Shown here: piece after piece, positions 53,701-62,746 of the stretch | Position numbering within the stretch: the stretch's first letter is position 1 | Layout of the letters: each line of letters starts with the position of its first letter | From: Rugamonas violacea | GTDB taxonomy: Bacteria > Pseudomonadota > Gammaproteobacteria > Burkholderiales > Burkholderiaceae_D | NCBI RefSeq assembly: GCF_016461825.1 | Contig: NZ_JAEMNU010000150.1 | Coordinates: 1-64,000, forward strand | Length of the DNA stretch: 64,000 bases | Direction: 5' to 3' | Translations under genes and position numbers: made by a program | Notes under the pieces: model-generated | What the model saw: only the letters and a program-made list of their open reading frames with translations | Database searches by the model: none | Told to the model about the DNA's origin: nothing

Positions 53701-55221
53701 ATGTCACCCGCCTCCGACCTTCTCGCCCATACTTTGGCCCAAGCCGAGTTCCATCCGCGCCTGCCGCAGCAGCGTCGCCTGTACGAGGCGGCGAAGGCGG
53801 CGATCCACCAGCAGCAGCTGGGCGCGGGGAACAAACTGCCGTCCAGCCGCGACCTGGCGCGCGATCTGGGCATCGCGCGCAACACGGTGATCGCCGCCTT
53901 CGAGCAGTTGGCGGCCGAGGGCTATGTGACCAGCGCGCTGGGCAGCGGCACCTATGTGGCGGATTTGCAGGCGCATACGGCGAGCATGCGCGGCGTTGGG
54001 TCGGCGCAACAGTCGAATAAAACTGCGGCCGCCGCCAGTGCCAAGGGCGGCGCCGGCGCGCCGCTGTCGCGCCGTGGCGAGGAGCTGACCGCCTTCGCCG
54101 CCGGGCCGCGCTACGAGATCCAACCGTTCGCGCCGGGCGACGCCGACTTCTCCTCCTTCCCCTTCAAGCTGTGGCAGCGGCTGCAAAACCGCATCTGGCG
54201 CGAGGCGCGCGCCGACCTGCTCGACTACGGCCAGTCCGGCGGCTACCTGCCGCTGCGCCAGGCGATCACCGAATACCTGCGCATCTCGCGCTCGGTCAAG
54301 GTGTCGGTCGAACAGGTGATGATCACCGCCGGCACCCAGCAATCGCTCGACCTGTGCGCCCAGCTGCTGGCCGACGTCGGCGACACCGCCTGGGTCGAGG
54401 ACCCGTGCTACTGGGGCGCGCGCCGCGTGTTCCAGGCGCGCGACCTGAAGCTGCATCCGATCACCGTCGACAGCGACGGCATGGCGCTGGACGATGAGGA
54501 CCTGGCCACCTCGCCGCGACTGATCTACGTGACGCCGTCGCACCAGTATCCGACCGGCGCGGTGATGAGCCTGGCCCGGCGCCGCGAGCTGCTCGACGTC
54601 GCCGTGCGCAAGAACGCCTGGATACTGGAGGACGACTACGATAGCGAATTCCGCTACACCGGCCGGCCGCTGGCCGCGCTGCAGGGCCTGGACACCGACG
54701 ACCGCGTGCTCTACATGGGCACCTTCTCCAAGGTGCTCTACCCCGGCATCAAGGTCGGCTACCTGGTGGTGCCGCCGGCGCTGATCGCGCCGTTCAAGAG
54801 CGCGCTGTACGACCTGCAACGGCCCGGCCAGTTGATGGTGCAGGCGGCGCTGGCCGACTTCATCGCGCTGGGCCACTTCACCACCCACATCCGCAAGATC
54901 CGCCAGACCTACGGCGCGCGGCGCGAACTGCTGCGCCGCACACTGGTGGCGCAACTGGGGCCGCAACTGAGCCAGAGCGTGACCATCTCCAGCGAGGAGT
55001 CCGGCCTGCACTTGGTGGTCGAGCTGCCCGACCGGGTCGACGACGTCGCGCTGGAGAAGCTGGCGGCCGAATCGGGCATCCAGGTCAAGGCGTTGTCGAC
55101 CTACTACCTAGCGCCGCCGGTGCGGCGTGGCCTGCTGGTCGGCTACGCCTACGTCACGCCGGAGAAGGTGGTCTACTACGGCCGCCTGCTGGCCGCCGTG
55201 ATCCAGTCGGGCGTGCGCTGA
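53701..55221 (+). CDS. MocR/GntR-type regulator with aminotransferase domain
   Basis: A 506-residue fusion: an N-terminal GntR helix-turn-helix (LYEAAKAAIHQQQLGAGNKLPSSRDLARDLGIARNTVIAAFEQL, residues about 26-70, landmark) and a C-terminal fold-type I aminotransferase-like domain with PLP lysine K344 (FSKVLYPGIKVGY). Such proteins sense PLP plus an amine or amino acid, as GabR and TauR do. Start 53701 is preferred over 53680 and 53548 because the operator-like blocks cover those. It is divergent from puuD and 0-1 bp from the MFS gene. It is the natural regulator of the island. Confidence 0.9.
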   Translation: MSPASDLLAHTLAQAEFHPRLPQQRRLYEAAKAAIHQQQLGAGNKLPSSRDLARDLGIARNTVIAAFEQLAAEGYVTSALGSGTYVADLQAHTASMRGVGSAQQSNKTAAAASAKGGAGAPLSRRGEELTAFAAGPRYEIQPFAPGDADFSSFPFKLWQRLQNRIWREARADLLDYGQSGGYLPLRQAITEYLRISRSVKVSVEQVMITAGTQQSLDLCAQLLADVGDTAWVEDPCYWGARRVFQARDLKLHPITVDSDGMALDDEDLATSPRLIYVTPSHQYPTGAVMSLARRRELLDVAVRKNAWILEDDYDSEFRYTGRPLAALQGLDTDDRVLYMGTFSKVLYPGIKVGYLVVPPALIAPFKSALYDLQRPGQLMVQAALADFIALGHFTTHIRKIRQTYGARRELLRRTLVAQLGPQLSQSVTISSEESGLHLVVELPDRVDDVALEKLAAESGIQVKALSTYYLAPPVRRGLLVGYAYVTPEKVVYYGRLLAAVIQSGVR

Positions 55222-56375
55222 TGAAGACCCTGCCGTGGCGCGACTTCTTCGCGCTGGCGATCAGCATCGGCGTGGTCGGCCTGGGCCTGGGCGCGACCAC
55301 GCCGCTGACCGCGCTGACGCTGGACCAGCGCGGCGTGGGCACCGACATCATCGGCCTGATCACCGCCGCCAGCGCGATCGGCATCCTCGCCTCGGCGCCC
55401 TTCGTGACGCGCCTGGTGGCCCGCTTCGGGCCGCGCGGCGGCATGCTGCTCTCCGTGTGGGCGGCGGCGCTGGCCACCGCGCTGATGGAATTGACCGACA
55501 ACCTGAGCATATGGGCGCTACTGCGCTTCGTTTTCGGCGCGGCCATGGGCGTGCTGTTCACCATCGGCGAGGCCTGGGTCAACCGCCTGGCGCCCGGTAA
55601 TTCGCGCGGCAAGGTGGTGGCCATGTACACCACCAGCTTCACGCTGTTCCAGCTGGTCGGGCCGGCCCTGGTGGCCGGCTTCGAGAGCAAAATCGACTGG
55701 CCCTTCGCCGCCTGCGGCGCCATGTTCCTGCTGGCCCTGCCGGGACTGGGCCTGATCGCCAACAGCGCCGGCGGCCATGAGGACGATCCCCACGTCGCCT
55801 GGCAGCTGGTGCTGCCGCGCATGCCGATGATCGTCGCCGGCGCCGCCTTCTTCGCCCTGTTCGACACGCTGGCCCTGAGCCTGCTGCCGCTGTACGCCCT
55901 ACGCCACGGCATTCCCACCGAGCTGGCGCTGCTGTCGGCCACCGTGGTGCTGGTCGGCGACACGGCGCTGCAGTTCCCGCTCGGCTGGCTGGCCGACCGC
56001 GTCGGCCGCGCCCGCGTACACGCCGGCTGCGGCGTGGTGGTCTGCCTGCTGCTGCCGGCCCTGCCCTTCGCCGCCGCCACGCCATGGCTGTGGTGGACTT
56101 TGCTGCTGTTGTTGGGCGCCGCCGCCGGCGGCACCTACATGCTGGCCCTGGTGGCCTGCGGCGAACGCTTCCACGGCCAGTCGCTGGTGGCCGCCAGCGC
56201 GGTGGTCAACGCCAGTTGGGGCATCACCAGCAGTGGCGGGCCGATGCTGACCGGCGTGCTGATGCAAACCGTCGGCATCAACGCGCTGCCGGCCGTTCTT
56301 TGGCTCGGCTGCGCGCTGTTTTTGGTCAGCGCTTGGTGGGAACGGCGCAAGGGATTTAATCTCCAGTCGGATTAA
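55221..56375 (+). CDS. MFS transporter (12-TM)
   Basis: A 384-residue inner-membrane MFS carrier with twelve helices and a motif A-like GWLADRVGRARVHAG after TM8. Sequence such as LGLGATTPLTALTLDQRGVG and FTIGEAWVNRLAPGNSRGK resembles the YcaD/sugar-efflux branch. Its ATG overlaps the mocR stop by one base (TGATG), so it is translated with the regulator. A role in polyamine or GABA exchange is inferred only from this coupling. Confidence 0.85.
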   Translation: MKTLPWRDFFALAISIGVVGLGLGATTPLTALTLDQRGVGTDIIGLITAASAIGILASAPFVTRLVARFGPRGGMLLSVWAAALATALMELTDNLSIWALLRFVFGAAMGVLFTIGEAWVNRLAPGNSRGKVVAMYTTSFTLFQLVGPALVAGFESKIDWPFAACGAMFLLALPGLGLIANSAGGHEDDPHVAWQLVLPRMPMIVAGAAFFALFDTLALSLLPLYALRHGIPTELALLSATVVLVGDTALQFPLGWLADRVGRARVHAGCGVVVCLLLPALPFAAATPWLWWTLLLLLGAAAGGTYMLALVACGERFHGQSLVAASAVVNASWGITSSGGPMLTGVLMQTVGINALPAVLWLGCALFLVSAWWERRKGFNLQSD

Positions 56376-56413
56376 GTGGCTCTACCGATATGCATATTGT
56401 GGCCCTATTAATG

Positions 56414-56444
56414 GTGCCGTTATGGGGTGTAGTATCAAAACCAC
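56414..56444 (+). promoter_or_regulatory. Candidate MocR operator at gabT
   Basis: GTGCC (56414-56418), GTGTAGTATC (56427-56436) and AACCAC (56439-56444) repeat the three blocks of the mocR site with different spacing, 34 bp upstream of ATG 56478. Confidence 0.5.
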
Positions 56445-56477
56445 CCTGTGACCAACCAGCCAATACGGACCGCGACC

Positions 56478-57767
56478 ATGACCATGACCAATACCGAACT
56501 CCAGCAACGTAAAGACGCCGCCACGCCGCGCGGCGTGGGTGTGATGTGCCAGTTCTACGCCGAACGCGCGCTGAACGCCGAACTGTGGGACGTCGAAGGC
56601 CGCCGCTACATCGACTTCGCCGCCGGCATCGCCGTACTCAACACCGGCCACCGCCATCCGAAGATCGTCGCCGCCATCGAACAGCAGCTCGGCAAGTTCA
56701 CCCACACCTGCTACCAGATCGTCCCCTACGCCAGCTATGTCGAGCTGGCCGAGCGCATCAACCAACTCACCCCGGGCACGCACGCCAAGAAGACCGCCTT
56801 CTTCTCCAGCGGCGCCGAGGCGGTCGAAAACGCCGTCAAGATCGCCCGCGCCGCCACCGGCCGCAGCGCGGTGATCGCCTTCTCCGGTGCCTTCCACGGC
56901 CGCACCATGATGGGCATGGCGCTGACCGGCAAGGTGGCGCCGTACAAGATCGGCTTCGGCCCCTTCCCCACCGAGGTCTATCACGCGCCCTTCCCGGTCG
57001 AGCTGCACGGCGTCGGCACGGCCGACTCGCTGGCCGCCTTGCAGATGCTGTTCAAATGCGACGTCGACCCGCAGCGCGTCGCCGCCATCATCCTCGAACC
57101 GGTGCAGGGCGAAGGCGGCTTTTACGCCGCGCCGCAGGACTTCATGCGCGCCCTGCGCGCCTTGTGCGACCAACACGGCATTCTGCTGATCGCCGACGAG
57201 ATCCAGACCGGCTTCGCCCGCACCGGCAAGCTGTTCGCCATGCAGCACTACGACGTGCTGCCCGACCTGATGACCATCGCCAAAAGCCTGGCCGGCGGCA
57301 TGCCACTGTCGGCCGTCTGCGGCCGCGCCGAGATCATGGACGCGCCGGCGCCCGGCGGCCTGGGCGGCACCTACGCCGGCAACCCGCTGGCCATCGCGGC
57401 GGCGCACGCGGTGATCGACATCATCGAAGAGGAACAGCTGTGCACCCGCGCCGGCGTGCTGGGCGACCGCCTCAAGGAGCGCCTGCACGGTTTGCGCGGC
57501 GCCATCCCGCAGATCGCCGAAGTGCGCGGCATGGGCGCGATGATCGCGGTAGAATTCACCAAGCCCGGAACGCACGAGGCGGACATGGCCTTCACCAAGC
57601 AGGTACAAACGCTGGCGCTGCAACAGGGCCTGCTGCTGCTGACCTGCGGCGTGTATGGCAACGTGATCCGCTTCCTGTTCCCGTTGACGATCAGCGACGC
57701 GCTGATGGACGAGGCGCTCGCCATATTGGAATCGGCCCTGCGCGCCAGTGCCGCCGCCAACACCTGA
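56478..57767 (+). CDS. gabT: 4-aminobutyrate aminotransferase GabT
   Basis: A 429-residue class III aminotransferase converting GABA and 2-oxoglutarate to succinate semialdehyde and glutamate. Family blocks: ELQQRKDAATPRGVGV, WDVEGRRYIDFAAGIAVLNTGHRHPK, FSGAFHGRTMMGMALTGK, LIADEIQTGFARTG and the PLP lysine K269 (MTIAKSLAGGMP). ATG 56478 or 56484 fits the family start; a GTG at 56448 is also in frame. It feeds gabD downstream. Between them lies a family I repeat. Confidence 0.93.
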   Translation: MTMTNTELQQRKDAATPRGVGVMCQFYAERALNAELWDVEGRRYIDFAAGIAVLNTGHRHPKIVAAIEQQLGKFTHTCYQIVPYASYVELAERINQLTPGTHAKKTAFFSSGAEAVENAVKIARAATGRSAVIAFSGAFHGRTMMGMALTGKVAPYKIGFGPFPTEVYHAPFPVELHGVGTADSLAALQMLFKCDVDPQRVAAIILEPVQGEGGFYAAPQDFMRALRALCDQHGILLIADEIQTGFARTGKLFAMQHYDVLPDLMTIAKSLAGGMPLSAVCGRAEIMDAPAPGGLGGTYAGNPLAIAAAHAVIDIIEEEQLCTRAGVLGDRLKERLHGLRGAIPQIAEVRGMGAMIAVEFTKPGTHEADMAFTKQVQTLALQQGLLLLTCGVYGNVIRFLFPLTISDALMDEALAILESALRASAAANT

Positions 57768-57803
57768 CGGACGGATTGCGCTAGCGTGTAGCTGGGACAG
57801 CTT

Positions 57804-57870
57804 GACCCCAAGACGCAAACCCGGGGTCGGACCCGCTGGGTCTGACCCCGGCTCTACGCCCCGGGGGTGG
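57804..57870. repeat. Family I intergenic palindrome, copy 9
   Basis: Core GGGGTCGGACCC (57823-57834), spacer GCT, partner GGGTCTGACCCC (57838-57849). Between gabT and gabD in the same direction. Confidence 0.85.
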
Positions 57871-57929
57871 GCAAGCGACAGCGGCGCCTTCGAAAAATCC
57901 ACATCCACCGACACATTGAAGAGGTAGTC

Positions 57930-59384
57930 ATGCTCAACCTGAAAGATCCAACGCTGTTGCGCCAGCAGTGCCATATCGACGGCAAGTGGTTCGACGCCGA
58001 CGACGCGACGACGGTCGCGGTGACCAACCCGGCTACCGGCGCGACCATCGGCACGATTCCGCACATGGGCGCGGCCGAGACCAAACGCGCCATCGAGGCG
58101 GCCAACGCGGCCTGGCCGGCATGGCGTAAAAAATCGGCCAAGGAGCGCGCCACCATCCTGCGCAAGTGGAACGACCTGATGCTGGAAAACGCCGACGACC
58201 TGGCGCTGATCATGACCGCCGAGCAGGGCAAGCCGCTGGCCGAGGCCAAGGGCGAGATCGTCTACGCCGCCTCCTTCATCGAATGGTTCGCCGAAGAGGG
58301 CAAACGGGTCAGCGGCGACACCATGCAGTCGCCGTGGCCGGACCGCCGCATCGTCGTCACCAAGGAGCCGATCGGCGTGTGTGCCGCCATCACGCCGTGG
58401 AACTTCCCCGCCGCGATGATCACCCGCAAGGTCGGCCCGGCGTTGGCCGCCGGCTGTCCGATCATCGTCAAGCCGGCCGAGCTGACACCGTTCTCGGCGC
58501 TGGCGCTGGCCGTGCTGGCCGAACGGGCCGGCATGCCGGCCGGCGTGTTCAACGTGGTCACCGGCTCGTCGCGCGCCATCGGCGGCGAAATGACCAGCAA
58601 CCCCATCGTGCGCAAGCTGAGCTTCACCGGCTCGACCCAGGTGGGCCGCCTGCTGATGGAGCAGTGCGCGCCGACGATCAAGAAGCTGTCGCTGGAATTG
58701 GGCGGCAACGCGCCCTTCATCGTCTTCGACGACGCCGATCTGGACGCGGCGGTGGAAGGCGCCATCGCCTCCAAGTACCGCAACGCCGGCCAGACCTGCG
58801 TCTGCGCCAACCGCCTGTATGTGCAGGACGGCGTGTACGACGCCTTCGCCGCCAAGCTGGTGGCGGCGGTGGCCAAGCTGAAGGTCGGCGACGGCCAGGA
58901 ACCGGGCGTGACGCAAGGCCCGCTGATCGAGGAGAAGGCGGTGCTGAAGGTAGAGGAGCACGTGGCCGACGCGCTGGCCAAGGGCGGTCGTCTGCTGGCC
59001 GGCGGCAAGCGCCACGCGCTGGGGCATAGCTTCTTCCAGCCGACCATCGTCGCCGACGTCACCTCGGACATGCTGGTGGCGCGCGAGGAGACCTTCGGCC
59101 CGCTGGCGCCGCTGTTCCGCTTCAACACCGACGACGATGTGCTGGCCATGGCCAACGACACCGAGTTCGGCCTGGCGGCCTACTTCTACTCGCGCGACAT
59201 CGGCCGCATCTGGCGCGTCGCGGAGGGGCTGGAGAGCGGCATGGTGGGCGTGAACACGGGCTTGATCTCGAACGAGATCGCACCGTTCGGCGGCGTCAAG
59301 CAGTCGGGCCTGGGGCGCGAAGGCTCCAAGTACGGCATCGAAGACTACCTGGTCATCAAGTACATCTGCATGGGCGGCATCTAA
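57930..59384 (+). CDS. gabD: Succinate-semialdehyde dehydrogenase GabD
   Basis: A 484-residue NADP-type aldehyde dehydrogenase that oxidises succinate semialdehyde to succinate. Catalytic Cys is in NAGQTCVCANRLYV, Glu in LELGGNAPFIVF, and the nucleotide motif is SFTGSTQVGR. The family SSADH blocks EANAAWPAWRKKSAKERA and EPIGVCAAITPWNFPAAM are present. ATG 57930 follows a GAAGAGGTAG ribosome binding site; an upstream in-frame start lies in the repeat. It completes the GABA shunt with GabT. Confidence 0.95.
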   Translation: MLNLKDPTLLRQQCHIDGKWFDADDATTVAVTNPATGATIGTIPHMGAAETKRAIEAANAAWPAWRKKSAKERATILRKWNDLMLENADDLALIMTAEQGKPLAEAKGEIVYAASFIEWFAEEGKRVSGDTMQSPWPDRRIVVTKEPIGVCAAITPWNFPAAMITRKVGPALAAGCPIIVKPAELTPFSALALAVLAERAGMPAGVFNVVTGSSRAIGGEMTSNPIVRKLSFTGSTQVGRLLMEQCAPTIKKLSLELGGNAPFIVFDDADLDAAVEGAIASKYRNAGQTCVCANRLYVQDGVYDAFAAKLVAAVAKLKVGDGQEPGVTQGPLIEEKAVLKVEEHVADALAKGGRLLAGGKRHALGHSFFQPTIVADVTSDMLVAREETFGPLAPLFRFNTDDDVLAMANDTEFGLAAYFYSRDIGRIWRVAEGLESGMVGVNTGLISNEIAPFGGVKQSGLGREGSKYGIEDYLVIKYICMGGI

Positions 59385-59421
59385 GCCAGCAGCGCGCCAG
59401 CGGGGTCAGCCCCCTCCCAGC

Positions 59422-59561
59422 GGGGTCAGTGCCGACATTCGGACACAAGCTGAACAGTAGAACGGCGCTTTCACTGGTCTTACTGCTCAGGTCGTGTCCG
59501 AATGTCGGCACTGACCCCGGGGTTAAGGCTCAGGCCGTGTCCGAATGTCGGCACTGACCCC
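59422..59561. repeat. Family II palindrome, copy 2 with an extra half-unit
   Basis: 25-bp arms at 59422-59446 and 59494-59518, identical to copy 1, separated by 47 bases whose sequence differs from copy 1 in the middle. A third arm at 59537-59561 repeats the right arm after CCGGGGTTAAGGCTCAGGCC, a tandem duplication of the right half. Confidence 0.85.
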
Positions 59562-59578
59562 GGGGTTAGACCCCGGGG

Positions 59579-60421
59579 TTACTCGGCTTTGGCGGCGGCT
59601 TGGACTTGCCGCTGGCGCAGGCGTTCGCCGCGCGCCAGCCACAAACTCGATGCGATCACGGCTATCGTTACCGCCAAAATCGTCAGCGCGGCGACGGCGT
59701 TGACCCTCGGGTCGAGACCCAGCCGGGCACGCGAGAAGATCACGATCGGCATCGTCGACGAGCCGGGACCGGACAGGAAGGCCGACAGCACCACGTCGTC
59801 CAGCGACAGGGTGAAGGTCAGCAGCCAGGCCGAGGCCAGCGCCTGCGTGATATTCGGCAGCGTCACCAGGAAGAACACCTGGTGCGGCTTGCAGCCCAGG
59901 TCCATCGCCGCCTCTTCCAGCGACTTGCTCATCTCCTGCAAACGCGACTGCACCACCACCGCCGCGTAGGCCATGCCCAGCAAGGTGTGGCCGAGCCAGA
60001 TGGTCAGCATGCCGCGCTCGGGGAAGCCGAACACCTTCTGCACCGACACCAGCATCAACAGCAGCGACAGGCCGATGATCACTTCCGGCATCACCAGCGG
60101 CGCGCTGACCATGCCCGAAAACAGCGTGCGGCCGAAGAAGCGCTGGTAGCGATTCAGCGTGAACGCGGCGAAGGTGCCCAGCACCACCGAGGCGGTCGCC
60201 GTCAACACGGCGATTTTCAAAGACAGGCCGAAGCCGCTGATGATCTCCGTGTCGTTCATCAGTTCGGCGTACCAGCGCAGCGAGAAGCCGCTCCACACCA
60301 TGTCCTGCCGCGAGCTGTTGAACGAGAAAACGATCAACACCAGGATCGGCAGGTAGAGGAAGACATAGCCGAGCGACAGCCAGCCGCGCCCGAACCATCG
60401 TTGGATGAAGTTGCCGTTCAT
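59579..60421 (-). CDS. potI: Putrescine ABC transporter permease PotI, copy 2
   Basis: A 280-residue PotI with the same helices and EAA loop as copy 1. The two proteins are near-identical, with changes visible only at the C-terminal end, and their DNA is near-identical too, offset by 14453 bp. Overlaps potH copy 2 by 4 bp. The stop is embedded in a short GGGGTTA repeat region after family II. Confidence 0.92.
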   Translation of the reverse strand: MNGNFIQRWFGRGWLSLGYVFLYLPILVLIVFSFNSSRQDMVWSGFSLRWYAELMNDTEIISGFGLSLKIAVLTATASVVLGTFAAFTLNRYQRFFGRTLFSGMVSAPLVMPEVIIGLSLLLMLVSVQKVFGFPERGMLTIWLGHTLLGMAYAAVVVQSRLQEMSKSLEEAAMDLGCKPHQVFFLVTLPNITQALASAWLLTFTLSLDDVVLSAFLSGPGSSTMPIVIFSRARLGLDPRVNAVAALTILAVTIAVIASSLWLARGERLRQRQVQAAAKAE

Positions 60422-61332
60422 GCGCGTGCCTCCTGTTCCGCCTTGTACTTGTTGAAGATCGCCATCGGCACCAGGATCAACAGGATCACCACCACCGTCA
60501 CCGAGGAGGCCATCGGCCAGTCGTTATTGGTGAAGAACTCGTCCCACAGCACGTGGCCGATCATCAGCGTCTCCGGCCCGCCCAGCAGTTCCGGAATCAC
60601 GTATTCGCCCACCGCCGGAATGAACACCAGCATCGAGCCGGCGATGATGCCGGACTTCGACAACGGCACGGTGATGCGCCAGAAGGTTTGCAGCGGCGTG
60701 GCGCCCAGGTCGGCGGCCGCTTCGAGGAAGCGCACGTCCATCTTCACCAGGTTGGCGTACAGCGGCAGGATCATGAAGGGCAGATAGGCGTAGGTCATGC
60801 CGATCACCAGCGAGAACGGGGTGTTCATCATGTGCAGCGGTTCGCCGATGACGCCGACGCTGATCAGCAGGTGGTTGAGCAGGCCATTGTTGGCCAGGAT
60901 GCCCTTCCAGGCGTAGATGCGCAGCAGGAAGGAGGTCCAGAACGGCAGCATCACCATCATCATCAGCACCGGGCGGATGGTCGGCCGCGCCCGCGCCATG
61001 AAGTAGGCGAAGGGGTAGCCGATGGTCAGGCACAGCACGGTGGTGATGGCGGCGTACTTGAGGGAACTCAGGTAGGTCAGCACATACAGGTCGTCCTGCA
61101 AGATGAACAGGTAGTTGGCGATCTTGATCTTGAAGGTGATGACGCCGTCGACCAGGGTCATCAAGGTGCCGAAGGGATTGCCGCCGGCGTCGGGCTCGGT
61201 GAAGCTGATGCGGGCGACGATCAGGAAGGGCACCAGGAAGGCGCAGGCCAGCCAAACGAAGGGCACGGCGATCACCAGCCGGCGGCCGGTGAGCCAACGC
61301 GCCGTCAGCAGCGAGGTGAGGAAGTTCTTCAT
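60418..61332 (-). CDS. potH: Putrescine ABC transporter permease PotH, copy 2
   Basis: A 304-residue PotH. The N-terminus MKNFLTSLLTARWLTGRRLV differs from copy 1, and so do positions in the first third (LACAFLVPFLIVARISFTEPD), whereas the remainder is near-identical at protein and DNA level. It lies 13 bp after potG copy 2. This mosaic pattern suggests gene conversion in the 3' part. Confidence 0.92.
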   Translation of the reverse strand: MKNFLTSLLTARWLTGRRLVIAVPFVWLACAFLVPFLIVARISFTEPDAGGNPFGTLMTLVDGVITFKIKIANYLFILQDDLYVLTYLSSLKYAAITTVLCLTIGYPFAYFMARARPTIRPVLMMMVMLPFWTSFLLRIYAWKGILANNGLLNHLLISVGVIGEPLHMMNTPFSLVIGMTYAYLPFMILPLYANLVKMDVRFLEAAADLGATPLQTFWRITVPLSKSGIIAGSMLVFIPAVGEYVIPELLGGPETLMIGHVLWDEFFTNNDWPMASSVTVVVILLILVPMAIFNKYKAEQEARA

Positions 61333-61345
61333 GCGCTCCCCCGGC

Positions 61346-62500
61346 TTAGCTGGTCAGCACGACGACGTCGGCGCCGTCCCACCAGGCGAACACGCGCTGG
61401 TCGCGGCGCAGGCGGCTGTCGTCGTGGCGCTGGGCGTTGGTGCGCGCGACCTTGAGGTCGATGCCGCTGTCGAGGCGCACGTGGTAGTGAGTCTCGTTGC
61501 CGAAGTAGGCCAGCGCGGTGATGGTGCCGGCGGCGCAGTTGTAGCCATGTTCGGCGGCGCTGGCGCGCTGCTCGACGGTCGGCTGGTCCGGCTGGATGCA
61601 GATTTTCTCGGGGCGCACGGCGACCGAGACTTCCATGCCCTCGGTGCCGGTGATGCCGTGCGGGATGAAGTGGCGCGTCTCCGGCGTTTCGACGACGACG
61701 TGGTCCGGCTCGTCGACCACGACGCGACCGTTGAACAAGTTGACGCTGCCGATGAAGTCGGCGACGAAGCGGCAGTTGGGCGTCTCGTAGATCTCGCCCG
61801 GCGCGCCGACCTGCAGGATGCGGCCTTCGCTCATCACGGCGATGCGGGTGGCCATGCTCATCGCCTCGTCCTGGTCGTGGGTGACCATCACGCAGGTCAC
61901 GCCGACCTGTTCGATGATGTTGACCAGCTCCATCTGGGTGCGCTCGCGCAGCTTTTTGTCGAGCGCGCCGAGCGGCTCGTCGAGCAGCAGCAACTGCGGC
62001 CGCTTGGCCAGGCTGCGCGCCAGCGCGACGCGCTGCTGCTGGCCGCCGGACAGCTGGTGCGGCTTGCGCTTGGCGTAGGCGCCCAGCTGCACCAGGGCCA
62101 GCATCTTGTCGACGCGGGCGGCGATGTCGTCCTTGGGCAGGCCGTCGCGGCGCAGGCCGAAGGCGATGTTGTCCCACACCGACAGGTGCGGGAACAGGGC
62201 GTAGGACTGGAACATCATGTTGATCGGCCGCTGGTAGGACGGCACGTTGACGATGTTCTGCCCGGCCAGCACGATCTGCCCTTCGGTCGGTGTTTCGAAG
62301 CCGGCCAGCATGCGCAGCAAGGTCGACTTGCCGCAACCTGAGCTGCCCAGCAGGGCGAAGATTTCGCCCTTGTTGATGGCGACCGACACGTCGTTCACGG
62401 CGCGCACGCCGTCGAAGTCCTTGACCAGGTTGCGGATCAGGAGGAAGGGCTGGCCGGTGTCAGCTGAGGCGGCGGCGGTGGCGGGACGGGCAGTCGTCAT
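61346..62500 (-). CDS. potG: Putrescine ABC transporter ATPase PotG, copy 2
   Basis: A 384-residue PotG with intact Walker A (LLGSSGCGKST), signature (LSGGQQQRVALAR), Walker B and TOBE domain. It differs from copy 1 at many positions, notably in the N-terminal tail (MTTARPATAAASADTGQP) and the TOBE region (GTEGMEVSVAVRPEKICIQP). First gene of a three-gene unit with no potF. Start 62500; the longer frame runs into the family I repeat. Confidence 0.92.
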   Translation of the reverse strand: MTTARPATAAASADTGQPFLLIRNLVKDFDGVRAVNDVSVAINKGEIFALLGSSGCGKSTLLRMLAGFETPTEGQIVLAGQNIVNVPSYQRPINMMFQSYALFPHLSVWDNIAFGLRRDGLPKDDIAARVDKMLALVQLGAYAKRKPHQLSGGQQQRVALARSLAKRPQLLLLDEPLGALDKKLRERTQMELVNIIEQVGVTCVMVTHDQDEAMSMATRIAVMSEGRILQVGAPGEIYETPNCRFVADFIGSVNLFNGRVVVDEPDHVVVETPETRHFIPHGITGTEGMEVSVAVRPEKICIQPDQPTVEQRASAAEHGYNCAAGTITALAYFGNETHYHVRLDSGIDLKVARTNAQRHDDSRLRRDQRVFAWWDGADVVVLTS

Positions 62501-62635
62501 CGTGGTTGAATTTGAATTGTATAGAAATTGACAATTGAAGGCGGAGCGGAAGCGCCGTCGTCGAAGAGCGTGATTATAGATGTAGTCGCCGCCGCCGGGA
62601 CCGGGGGCTAACTCGGAGCTGCCGGGCGTGCTGGC

Positions 62636-62702
62636 GCACCCCAGCGGCAAAGTGCCAGGGTCAGACCCGCTGGGTCTGACCCTAGATCTCGCCGCTGGGT
62701 TT
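62636..62702. repeat. Family I intergenic palindrome, copy 10
   Basis: Core AGGGTCAGACCC (62657-62668), spacer GCT, partner GGGTCTGACCCT (62672-62683), with CCCCAGCGGCAAAG to the left and CGCCGCTGGGTTTGG to the right. Upstream of potG copy 2. The rest of the 62501-62746 gap holds the potG promoter; AT-rich at 62508-62535. Confidence 0.85.
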
Positions 62703-62746
62703 GGATGGCGCCGCCGGTCTTGCCATGCTTCGACCAATCTCTCCGC

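Noticed and set aside
59422-59561. Family II as an insertion-sequence end
   Set aside because: No transposase or IS-like target duplication is visible in either copy, although a non-autonomous element is not excluded.
61346-62500. potG copy 2 as a pseudogene
   Set aside because: All ATPase motifs and the TOBE domain are intact and no stop or frameshift is present.
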